The position numbers and the translations under genes were made by a program. This document shows, in pieces, positions 38,383-45,056 of a stretch of DNA of 64,000 nucleotides (positions are counted from its first letter, which is position 1; each line of letters opens with the position of its first letter). The stretch spans positions 124,001-188,000 of the forward strand of contig CAWEGB010000008.1 of the NCBI GenBank assembly GCA_963808545.1, in the 5' to 3' direction. A model generated the notes under the pieces. That model searched no databases. It was not told where the DNA came from and saw nothing but the letters and a program-made list of their open reading frames with translations. The DNA comes from JACVRW01 sp963808545 (GTDB lineage: Bacteria > Actinomycetota > Thermoleophilia > Solirubrobacterales > Thermoleophilaceae).

Positions 38383-38957
38383 AGCTGAGCAAGCTGGTGC
38401 GCGATCTCGAGCCCACGTCGGGGCCCGACCTTCGCCGTCCAGGGCTGACCTACGCGCTGGAGAGCCTCGAGGCCGGCGAATTCGAGTGCCTGGTGGTGCC
38501 CCGGCTCGACCGGCTCACGCGGTCGGCGGCCAACCTCGGCGCGCTCATCAAGCTGCTCGACGAGCGCGACGCCCGGCTCGTCGTCGTGGACATCGATCTG
38601 GACACGAGCACGGAGGAGGGCCGGCTGGCCGCGGACGCCCTGGTCAAGGTGGGCGGCCTCGAGCGCAGGCGCCTCGAGCAGCGAACCCGAAAGGGCCTCG
38701 AGGCGGCCCGCGACCGCCGCCGCTCCTCAGGGCGCCCGGCGGTGGCCGACCGGCCTTCCCTCAAGCAGCGGATCGCAGACATGCGAGCCAGCGGCATGAC
38801 CCTTCAGGCGATCGCGGACACCCTCAACGACGAGGGCATCCCCACCGTTCGCGGCGGCGCCGAATGGCGGCCCTCGAGCGTGCAGGCCGCGGCCGGCTAC
38901 AAGCGGCCGAATCGCCGCAAGAACGCCAGCGGCGGCGACACCTCCAAGAAGCGGTAA
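38232..38957 (+). CDS. Degenerate serine-recombinase-like domain (paralogue B; 3' part of frameshifted fusion)
   Basis: From GTG 38232 this frame encodes 241 residues: a short Pro/Ala linker, then 'AVGYTTVPDSDEAAG', in which the catalytic Arg and Ser of 'Y-x-R-x-S' are replaced. 'VVPRLDRLTRSAANLGALIK' (here intact), 'DIDLDTSTEEGRLAAD' and the DNA-binding end 'MRASGMTLQAIADTLNDEGI' / 'GGAEWRPSSVQAAAGYKRP' follow. It is a paralogue of 34465-35244, with the opposite half of the active site lost. The frame is open upstream of the GTG, and the membrane-anchored linker of 37417-38215 probably belongs to it. If the frameshift is real, the domain could still be made from GTG 38232 or 38283. Confidence 0.7.
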   Translation: MPAPPVEPAPAEAAPRAVGYTTVPDSDEAAGTRLRDEARQIEEACDRLGIELSKLVRDLEPTSGPDLRRPGLTYALESLEAGEFECLVVPRLDRLTRSAANLGALIKLLDERDARLVVVDIDLDTSTEEGRLAADALVKVGGLERRRLEQRTRKGLEAARDRRRSSGRPAVADRPSLKQRIADMRASGMTLQAIADTLNDEGIPTVRGGAEWRPSSVQAAAGYKRPNRRKNASGGDTSKKR

Positions 38958-39002
38958 CACCACGGCTCGGACTGCCTCGAGCAGGACTGGAATGATGCGC
39001 GC

Positions 39003-40022
39003 GTGCGCGCGCTCGTGATCACCGAGCATGGACCGCCCGACGTGATGCGAGTCCAGGAGCGGCCGGACCCCGAGCCCGGCCCCGGCGAGGTGCGTGTGCG
39101 CGTTCGGGCCGCCGGCGTGAACTTCGCCGACCTGCTGGCCCGGGTGGGCCTGTACCCCGATGCCCCCAAGCCGCCCTGCGTGGTGGGCTACGAGATCGCC
39201 GGAGACGTCGATGCCCTGGGGGAGGGCGTGGAGGGCATCGAGGTGGGTCAGCGCGTGATGGGCGGTTCGCGTTTTGGCGGCTACGCCCAGCTGGCGGTCA
39301 CCACCGCGGAGGCGCTCGTGCCCTTGCCGGACGGCTGGAGCTACGCGGAGGGCGCTGCGCTGCCGGTGACCTACGCCACCGCCTACGCGGGTCTGATCCG
39401 TTACGGAGGACTGCGCGAGGGGGAGAGGGTGCTGATCCAGGCCGCCGCCGGCGGCGTGGGAATCGCCGCCACCCACGTAGCCAAGCTCACCGGGGCCGAG
39501 GTCTACGGCACGGCCTCACCGGCCAAGCACGACGCGATCCGGAGCTTCGGCGTGGACCATCCGATCGACTACCGCACGCACGACGTCGTCGACGAGGTGC
39601 GGCGTGTGTCCGGGGAGAAGCAGCCCCTCGACCTCGCCCTCGACGCGATCGGCGGGCGCAGCTTCAAGCAGAGCTTCTCCCTGCTGCGCGCGGGCGGCCG
39701 GCTGGTGTGCTTCGGCGCGTCGGAGGTGCAGGCCGGCGAGCGCCGCAGCCCGCTGCGCGCCATGCGCGTGGTGGCCCAGATGCCGCGTTTCAACCCGATG
39801 AAGCTGATGAGCGATTCGAGATCGGTGATCGGGCTCAACATGCTCCGGCTCTGGGACGCCAAGGGCTCGCTTCGCGACTACACCGAACCGCTGCGCGCGT
39901 GGCTCGATGCCGGGGCGATCCGCCCGGTGCTGGCCCGCGAGTTCCGGCTCGACGACGGCGCCGAGGCCCACCGCTTCGTGCACGAGCGCAAGAACGTGGG
40001 CAAGGTCGTCCTCACGCTCTAG
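39003..40022 (+). CDS. Zinc-independent MDR oxidoreductase, quinone-reductase / VAT-1-like
   Basis: A 339-residue medium-chain dehydrogenase/reductase. 'GPPDVMRVQERPDPEPGPGE' and 'GVNFADLLARVGLYP' at the N-terminus, and the NADPH fold 'VLIQAAAGGVGIAATHVAKL'. There are no cysteine zinc ligands, so it belongs to the NADPH:quinone reductase group. 'SVIGLNMLRLWDAKG' resembles VAT-1-type members. The start is GTG 39003. The leucine leader promoter lies within and just after its 3' end. Confidence 0.87.
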   Translation: MRALVITEHGPPDVMRVQERPDPEPGPGEVRVRVRAAGVNFADLLARVGLYPDAPKPPCVVGYEIAGDVDALGEGVEGIEVGQRVMGGSRFGGYAQLAVTTAEALVPLPDGWSYAEGAALPVTYATAYAGLIRYGGLREGERVLIQAAAGGVGIAATHVAKLTGAEVYGTASPAKHDAIRSFGVDHPIDYRTHDVVDEVRRVSGEKQPLDLALDAIGGRSFKQSFSLLRAGGRLVCFGASEVQAGERRSPLRAMRVVAQMPRFNPMKLMSDSRSVIGLNMLRLWDAKGSLRDYTEPLRAWLDAGAIRPVLAREFRLDDGAEAHRFVHERKNVGKVVLTL

Positions 40023-40033
40023 AGATGAGCGTG

Positions 40034-40039
40034 TACCCT
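40034..40039 (+). promoter_or_regulatory. -10 box for the leu leader
   Basis: TACCCT ends 9 bases before ATG 40049 of the Leu-rich peptide, the same spacing seen for leaderless genes in this window. It lies 12 bases after the stop of the upstream oxidoreductase gene. No convincing -35 is visible. Confidence 0.45.
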
Positions 40040-40048
40040 CCGTCGGGC

Positions 40049-40102
40049 ATGGCGCTCCTCGCCGACCTGCGACTTCTCCTTCTCCCCCCTCGGGGGGAAT
40101 AA
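40049..40102 (+). CDS. Leucine-rich leader peptide of leuA (attenuator)
   Basis: A 17-codon open frame encoding MALLADLRLLLLPPRGE, with seven leucine codons, five of them within residues 7-12. It lies 70 bases before leuA. Its last codons are inside a C6/G6 hairpin (40084-40097), and a second weaker hairpin (GCGGC/GCCGC, about 40110-40126) follows. This is the arrangement of ribosome-mediated transcription attenuation, described for actinobacterial leuA genes. An in-frame ATG at 40025 would give a 25-residue version. The -10 position favours 40049. Confidence 0.7.
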   Translation: MALLADLRLLLLPPRGE

Positions 40103-40172
40103 CGCGTGGCGGCCGCATCAGCCGCAAACCCAGGGGAATCGATCAGGACCGGCAAGTAGGAGAGTGAGCGAC

Positions 40173-41750
40173 ATGGACCGCAACGAGACAGACCGAGTAC
40201 GGATCTTCGACACCACCCTGCGCGACGGCGAGCAGTCGCCGGGCATCTCGCTGAACAAGGGGGAGAAGCTCGAGATCGCGCACCAGCTGGCGCGCCTCGG
40301 GGTGGACATCATCGAAGCCGGCTTCCCGATCTCCTCTCCCGGCGACTTCGAGGCGGTGCAGGCCATTGCCCGCGAGGTGCACGGCCCGGTGATCTGCGGT
40401 CTGGCCCGGGCCAATGCCCAGGACGTGGATGCCGCCTGGAACGCCGTCAAGGACTCCGAGCGCCCGCGCATCCACACGTTCATCTCCACCTCGGACATCC
40501 ACATCGAGCATCAGCTCCAGACCACGCGCGAGGACGTCAAGGGTCAGGCCCGAGCCGCGGTGGCCCAGGCCCGCGCCTATTGCGACGACGTCGAGTTCTC
40601 GCCGATGGACGCCACGCGCTCCGACCTCGAGTTCACCGCCGAGGTGCTGCAGATCGCTCTCGAGGAGGGCGCCACCACGATCAACGTGCCGGACACGGTC
40701 GGGTACTCGATGGCGGAGGAGCACGGCGAGATGTGGCGCACCCTCTACCGGCTGGTGCCCGGCCTCGCCGAGGTGACGACGTCCGTGCACTGCCACGACG
40801 ACCTCGGTCTCGCGGTAGCCAACTCCTTCGCCGGGCTGCTCGCGGGATGCCGCCAGGTGGAATGCGCCATCAACGGGATCGGGGAGCGCGCCGGCAACGC
40901 CTCGCTCGAGGAGATCGTGATGCTCATCCGCGTGCGCGAGTCCGCGCACGGCCTGTGGACCGGGGTGGACACCACGGAGATCGCCCGCACCAGCCGCATG
41001 GTGTCGCGCATCACCGGCTATCAGGTCCAGCCCAACAAGGCGATCGTCGGCCGCAACGCGTTCGCGCACGAGTCCGGCATCCATCAGGACGGCGTGCTCA
41101 AGGAGCGCACCACCTACGAGATCATGGACGCCACCACCATCGGCCTGGAGACCAACGCGCTCGTCCTGGGCAAGCACTCCGGGCGCCACGCGCTGCGCAA
41201 CGCGCTCGAGGAGCTCGGCTTCCAGGTCGACGGGGCCGCACTCAACACCGCGTTCAAGCGCTTCAAGGAGCTGGCGGACAAGAAGAAGAAGGTCACGGCG
41301 CTGGACCTCGAGGCGATCGTCTCGGACGAGATGAAGCAGGCGCCCGCGGCCTTCGAGCTCGTGTCCTTCGACATCGAGGCGTCGTCCACGCGCTCGCCGC
41401 TCGCCCATGTGGCCGTGCGCCGGCCCGACGGCGAGACGGAGTCCGGCAGTTTCACCGGCGACGGCCCGATCGACGCCTTCTTCAGCGCGCTCAACGCGGC
41501 CACCCACCACGAAGCGCGGTTGAAGGAGTTCCACGTGTCCGCGGTCACGGGCGGGCGCGACGCTCTCGGCGAGGTCACCGTCCTGCTCGAGCTGGACGGC
41601 CGGCTGTCATCCGGGGTCGGAGTGTCGACCGACATCCTCGAAGCCTCGGGCAAGGCCTATCTTCGCGCGCTCTCGAACGCGCTCGACAACGCCGTCTCCG
41701 AGGCCGAGCGGGTGCTCGAGCAGGAGGCCAAGAAGACCCCCACGCCCTGA
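40173..41750 (+). CDS. leuA: 2-Isopropylmalate synthase
   Basis: A 525-residue enzyme condensing acetyl-CoA and 2-oxoisovalerate, the committed step to leucine. 'IFDTTLRDGEQSPGISLN' holds the metal Asp, 'HCHDDLGLAVANS' the metal His pair, and 'NGIGERAGNASLEE' follows. The C-terminal LeuA regulatory domain ('DALGEVTVLLELDGR') binds leucine. ATG 40173 is preferred over GTG 40164 because AGGAGA (40158-40163) is correctly spaced only for the ATG. Control appears doubled: attenuation through the leader peptide and feedback inhibition. Confidence 0.97.
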   Translation: MDRNETDRVRIFDTTLRDGEQSPGISLNKGEKLEIAHQLARLGVDIIEAGFPISSPGDFEAVQAIAREVHGPVICGLARANAQDVDAAWNAVKDSERPRIHTFISTSDIHIEHQLQTTREDVKGQARAAVAQARAYCDDVEFSPMDATRSDLEFTAEVLQIALEEGATTINVPDTVGYSMAEEHGEMWRTLYRLVPGLAEVTTSVHCHDDLGLAVANSFAGLLAGCRQVECAINGIGERAGNASLEEIVMLIRVRESAHGLWTGVDTTEIARTSRMVSRITGYQVQPNKAIVGRNAFAHESGIHQDGVLKERTTYEIMDATTIGLETNALVLGKHSGRHALRNALEELGFQVDGAALNTAFKRFKELADKKKKVTALDLEAIVSDEMKQAPAAFELVSFDIEASSTRSPLAHVAVRRPDGETESGSFTGDGPIDAFFSALNAATHHEARLKEFHVSAVTGGRDALGEVTVLLELDGRLSSGVGVSTDILEASGKAYLRALSNALDNAVSEAERVLEQEAKKTPTP

Positions 41751-42757
41751 CCGGCGAGGCCTTCACCTGGCGCGACGGCGAGCGGCTGATCCGCTTCGGG
41801 CGAGGAGCGGCAGGGGAGGCCCCCGAGCTTCTCGGGCAGGGCGGGTTCGCAGAGTTCACGCTGCTCACCACCGAGCGCGCCCGCGACTCGGCACCGCAGG
41901 TGACAGCCGCCGCCGCGGAGGTGCTGATGGTGCCGTCCGGTCTCGTGGACGAGCTGTCGGCGGATCTGCTCCCGCGTGTGGGGGAGCGGCCGGTCGTGGC
42001 CCTCGGCGGCGGCCGGGTGATCGACACGGCCAAGGCGGTGGCAGGCGCCTCGGGCCGCGCGGTCGCGGCCCTTCCCACCACCCTGTCCGGTGCGGAGCTC
42101 ACGCCCTTTCACCGGACTCCCAGGGGAGTCGAGGACGCCCGGCTGGTTCGCCCCTCGCTGGTGGTGGCCGATCCGGCTCTGATGGCCTCCCAGCCGCCTC
42201 CCGCGCTGGCGGCCAGCGCCATGAACGCGCTTGCCCACGGAATGGAGTCGCTCTACACGCCGTTCGCCAACCCGGTGGCCGAGCTGTCCGCACTGCGTGG
42301 CGCGGCGCTGATCGCGGCCGGCCTGTCGGCCGACCCGCCCGAGCGCGATGACGTGGCCCTGGGGGCGCTGCTCGCGGGCTACGCGTCAGCCAGCACCGGG
42401 ATCGCGCTGCACCACGCCGTGTGCCAGACGCTCGTGCGCACCGCGGGCAGCCCGCACGCCGAGACCAACGCGGTGATGCTGCCTCATTCGGCGCGGCTGA
42501 TGGCGCCGAGGGCGCCGGCAGCCCTGGGCCGCCTGGCCGGCGCGCTCGGGGACCCAGCGGGCCGGCCGGAGGAGGCCGCCGGCCGTATCGCCGAGCTGTC
42601 GGCTCGCTGCGGTCACACCAGGCTCGGCACCCTCGGCGTGACCGACGAGCACCTGCCTCGAGCAGCTGCCGCGGCGGTGGAGCACCCGGCGTACGCCAAC
42701 ACGCCCCACGCCCCCGCCGAGCGCGAGCTGCTGGCGTTCATGCGGACGGCCGTCTGA
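41747..42757 (+). CDS. Iron-containing alcohol dehydrogenase family protein (maleylacetate-reductase-like)
   Basis: A 336-residue protein. 'VVALGGGRVIDTAKAVAGAS', 'ALPTTLSGAELTPFHR' and 'SAMNALAHGMESLYTPFANP' match the maleylacetate reductase branch of Fe-ADHs. Metal-site histidines may be those in 'NALAHGM', 'ALHHAVCQTL' and 'GSPHAETN'. The usual Asp ligand is Asn, as in maleylacetate reductases. No ATG, GTG or TTG starts near the first conserved strand. The only fitting codon is CTG 41747, overlapping the leuA stop (CTGA). The substrate is unknown and no aromatic degradation genes are nearby. Confidence 0.8.
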   Translation: MTGEAFTWRDGERLIRFGRGAAGEAPELLGQGGFAEFTLLTTERARDSAPQVTAAAAEVLMVPSGLVDELSADLLPRVGERPVVALGGGRVIDTAKAVAGASGRAVAALPTTLSGAELTPFHRTPRGVEDARLVRPSLVVADPALMASQPPPALAASAMNALAHGMESLYTPFANPVAELSALRGAALIAAGLSADPPERDDVALGALLAGYASASTGIALHHAVCQTLVRTAGSPHAETNAVMLPHSARLMAPRAPAALGRLAGALGDPAGRPEEAAGRIAELSARCGHTRLGTLGVTDEHLPRAAAAAVEHPAYANTPHAPAERELLAFMRTAV

Positions 42758-42826
42758 GCGTCCGAAGGGCATTGCGCCGGCCGCGTCGTTCTGGGATCGT
42801 GGTCATCAGGCAAACGCGCCGGTCAC

Positions 42827-43033
42827 GTGCGAAACCCAGGAGCCAAAGATCCGATCGACGCCCTGCGCTGCACGGGCTGCGGACGCCTCTGGGTGAGCGG
42901 GTCGGCGCGGCGGATGATCCGCCGCAACGAGGGCTGCCTGGCCTGCGGAGAGCCGGTGGAGCAGGTCCTCGTGGACGACCGGGGCGTCCATCCGATCCCG
43001 GCCAGGCCGGTCGAAAGCGGGCCCGGTGGCTGA
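42827..43033 (+). CDS. Small zinc-ribbon protein
   Basis: A 68-residue protein from GTG 42827. It has two CxxC knuckles, 'LRCTGCGRLW' and 'EGCLACGEPV', separated by about 19 residues. It overlaps the next gene, a B12-binding protein, by 8 bases, which argues for joint expression. It could be a partner or accessory factor of that protein. No enzymatic domain is present. Confidence 0.6.
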   Translation: MRNPGAKDPIDALRCTGCGRLWVSGSARRMIRRNEGCLACGEPVEQVLVDDRGVHPIPARPVESGPGG

Positions 43034-43694
43034 GCCCGAGGGACTGCAGGCCCTGCTCGACGGATTCGCCGAGGCGCTGGAGCACGCTCTGCTCGCCGCT
43101 GACCTCGCTGACGCGGAGCGCGTGGCTCGCGACGCGCTCACCGCCGGCCTGCCGGCCAGCCTGATCGACGACCACATCGTCCGGCCCGCCATGAGGTCCG
43201 TCGGCGAGCGCTGGGCGCTGGGTGAGCTGACTGTGCGCGACGAGCAGCGGGCCACCGAGATCGTGCTGCGCCTGCTCGGCGTGCTGCGGGAGGTGCACCG
43301 GGTGGAGCAGGAGCGCCTGGAGACCACGATCCTCCTGTGTGCGCCCGAGGGCGAGCGACACGTGGTCGGCCTGCTGATGGCGGCCGATCTCCTGGAGGAC
43401 GCGGGCTACAACGTCGTGCTGGCCGGCGCCGACGTGTCCGAGGACGCGCTCGCCCGGCTGCTGGCCCAGCACCGGCCGGATCTGGTGGGACTCACCGCCA
43501 CGATGCCGGAGACCGCGCGCAGCCTGCGCGCCAGCGTCGCCCTGGCCCACGACGCGGGCATCACGGGAATCATGCTCGGCGGCGCGATCGCCGGCCGCGC
43601 CCTCGACCCCTCACCGTTGGTGTACACGCTCGACGGCGTGGCCGGAGTGGTGAGCGCGGCCGACGGCCTGTTGCGTCACGCCGGGGTCAATTAG
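43026..43694 (+). CDS. Cobalamin-binding (B12-binding) sensor-like protein
   Basis: A 222-residue two-domain protein. The helical cap (about residues 5-90) contains 'GERWALGELTVRDEQRAT'. The cobalamin domain has 'CAPEGERHVVGLLMAADLLE', matching the E-x-H-x-x-G loop (Glu110, His112, Gly115), then 'LVGLTATMPE' and 'ITGIMLGGAIAG'. In light-sensing relatives (CarH, AerR) the cap motif is W-x9-EH. Here Trp63-x9-Glu73-Gln74 keeps W and E but not H. There is no DNA-binding domain and no corrinoid methyltransferase next to it. A sensor role is inferred. Confidence 0.8.
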   Translation: MAEPEGLQALLDGFAEALEHALLAADLADAERVARDALTAGLPASLIDDHIVRPAMRSVGERWALGELTVRDEQRATEIVLRLLGVLREVHRVEQERLETTILLCAPEGERHVVGLLMAADLLEDAGYNVVLAGADVSEDALARLLAQHRPDLVGLTATMPETARSLRASVALAHDAGITGIMLGGAIAGRALDPSPLVYTLDGVAGVVSAADGLLRHAGVN

Positions 43695-43705
43695 GATCCC
43701 GAGCC

Positions 43706-44449
43706 ATGGCGGGTCCGCTCGAGGGTCGCGTGGCCGCCGTCACCGGAGCGTCGTCCGGGATCGGCGAGGCCACTGCGCTGGCGCTGGGCGCCGCGGGCGC
43801 CGCGGTGGCGCTCGGAGCGCGCCGTGAAGGGCGGCTCGAAACACTCGCCGAGCGCATCGAGTCGCCCACGATCGTGCGTGAGCTCGACGTCTCCGACGAG
43901 GGTCAGGCGCGCGCGTTCGTTCAGGCCGCGCACGACGGCCTCGGCCGCCTCGACATCCTGGTCAACAACGCCGGAGTGATGCTGCTCGGGCCCGTGGCCG
44001 GGGCGGACACCGAGGAGTGGCGAAGGATGGTCTCGGTCAACCTGCTCGGCCTGCTCTACTGCACCCACGCCGCGCTGCCGCTGATCGGGCAGGGCGGGGG
44101 AGGGGACGTGGTCAACGTGTCCTCGGTAGCCGGCCGCCGCGCCGATGCCGGAGCCGCGGTCTACAACATGACCAAGTTCGGCGTGCACGCCTTCTCGGAG
44201 GCGCTTCGTCAAGAGGCGCTGCACGCGGACATTCGAGTGACCACGGTGGCGCCCGGCTTCGTCGAGACCGAGCTCCAGGGCCACAACGAGAACCCGGTGG
44301 TCCAGCGGGCGATGCGCAAGTCGCGCGAGGAGATCGGCCAGGTCCTCGAGCCGGGAGACATCGCCGCGGAGATCGTGAAGGCGGTCAGCCTGCCCCGCCG
44401 CGTATGCGTGAACGAGATCGTGGTCAGGCCGACGCGCCAGGCGCGCTGA
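43706..44449 (+). CDS. Short-chain dehydrogenase/reductase
   Basis: A 247-residue classical SDR. Cofactor loop 'VTGASSGIGEATALAL', with Arg in 'GARREGRLE' suggesting NADP. 'LVNNAGVMLLGP', 'VNVSSVAGRR' and the catalytic 'YNMTKFGVHAFSEAL' (Tyr-x3-Lys) are intact. ATG 43706 is 8 bases after TAGGAT (43692-43697), so it has its own leaderless promoter rather than depending on the B12 gene. The substrate is unknown. Confidence 0.88.
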   Translation: MAGPLEGRVAAVTGASSGIGEATALALGAAGAAVALGARREGRLETLAERIESPTIVRELDVSDEGQARAFVQAAHDGLGRLDILVNNAGVMLLGPVAGADTEEWRRMVSVNLLGLLYCTHAALPLIGQGGGGDVVNVSSVAGRRADAGAAVYNMTKFGVHAFSEALRQEALHADIRVTTVAPGFVETELQGHNENPVVQRAMRKSREEIGQVLEPGDIAAEIVKAVSLPRRVCVNEIVVRPTRQAR

Positions 44450-44476
44450 ACGTACAAACGTATGTGATAACGTACG
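44450..44476. promoter_or_regulatory. ACGTAC/ACGTAT repeats before the XRE-cupin regulator
   Basis: Three near-identical hexamers, ACGTAC (44450), ACGTAT (44458) and ACGTAC (44470), immediately precede the regulator's start. The last overlaps the proposed -10 TAACGT (44468-44473). Because each contains the palindrome ACGT, this is a reasonable autoregulatory operator. Confidence 0.4.
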
Positions 44477-44481
44477 CAAAG

Positions 44482-45054
44482 GTGTCCGCCAACGGTCACG
44501 TCTTCGGCGCCCGCATCCGCAGCCTTCGAGAGGGCATGGACCTCTCGCTGCGCGATCTCTCTGAGCGCTCGGGCGTGTCGGCGCCGATGCTGTCCCAGGT
44601 CGAGCGTGGCGAGACCAGCCCGACCATCTCGGTGGCCGAGCGCATCGCCGGCGGCCTCGAGCTGAACCTGTCGCAGCTGCTGCGGCTGGACGAGGGCGAT
44701 GGGGTCACGGTCGTGCGCGCGGCCAAGCGACGCCGGGGTGGCGCCCCGCCTCACCGCTACGAGGTGCTCACCCCGCCACTGCCGGGCCTGCGCGCCGAGG
44801 TATCGCTGCACGCACTCGCCTCGGGAGCGTCCACCGCCGGTCCCGGCGACCCGCCGATGCACGAGCCCGGCAGCCGCGAGACCGCAGTGGTCGAGAGCGG
44901 TCCCCTGCGCTTCGTCTGCGCCGGTGTCAGCCACGACCTGTCCGACGGCGACGCGGTGACCTTCGACTCGGACATTCCCCATCACTTCGAGAACCCCGGC
45001 GACGGCGAGGCCCGCTTCTACGCGGTGGTCGCCGCGGGGCTGAGGAGGAGCTGA
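44482..45054 (+). CDS. XRE-family transcriptional regulator with C-terminal cupin
   Basis: A 190-residue regulator. The N-terminal helix-turn-helix has 'ARIRSLREGMDLSLRDLSER' and 'SAPMLSQVERGETSPTIS'. The C-terminal half is a cupin ('VVESGPLRFVCAGVSHDLS', 'DIPHHFENPGDGEARFY') that should bind a small effector. GTG 44482 is preferred over GTG 44464 because TAACGT ends 8 bases before it. The gene lies 2 bases upstream of leuC and is co-transcribed with the leu genes, so it may regulate them and itself. Confidence 0.9.
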   Translation: MSANGHVFGARIRSLREGMDLSLRDLSERSGVSAPMLSQVERGETSPTISVAERIAGGLELNLSQLLRLDEGDGVTVVRAAKRRRGGAPPHRYEVLTPPLPGLRAEVSLHALASGASTAGPGDPPMHEPGSRETAVVESGPLRFVCAGVSHDLSDGDAVTFDSDIPHHFENPGDGEARFYAVVAAGLRRS

Positions 45055-45056
45055 CC

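Noticed and set aside
34465..38957. The recombinase-like pair as ends of a mobile island
   Set aside because: No direct or inverted att-like repeats, tRNA target or transposase were seen. The genes between are metabolic or envelope genes, and both proteins lack essential catalytic residues.
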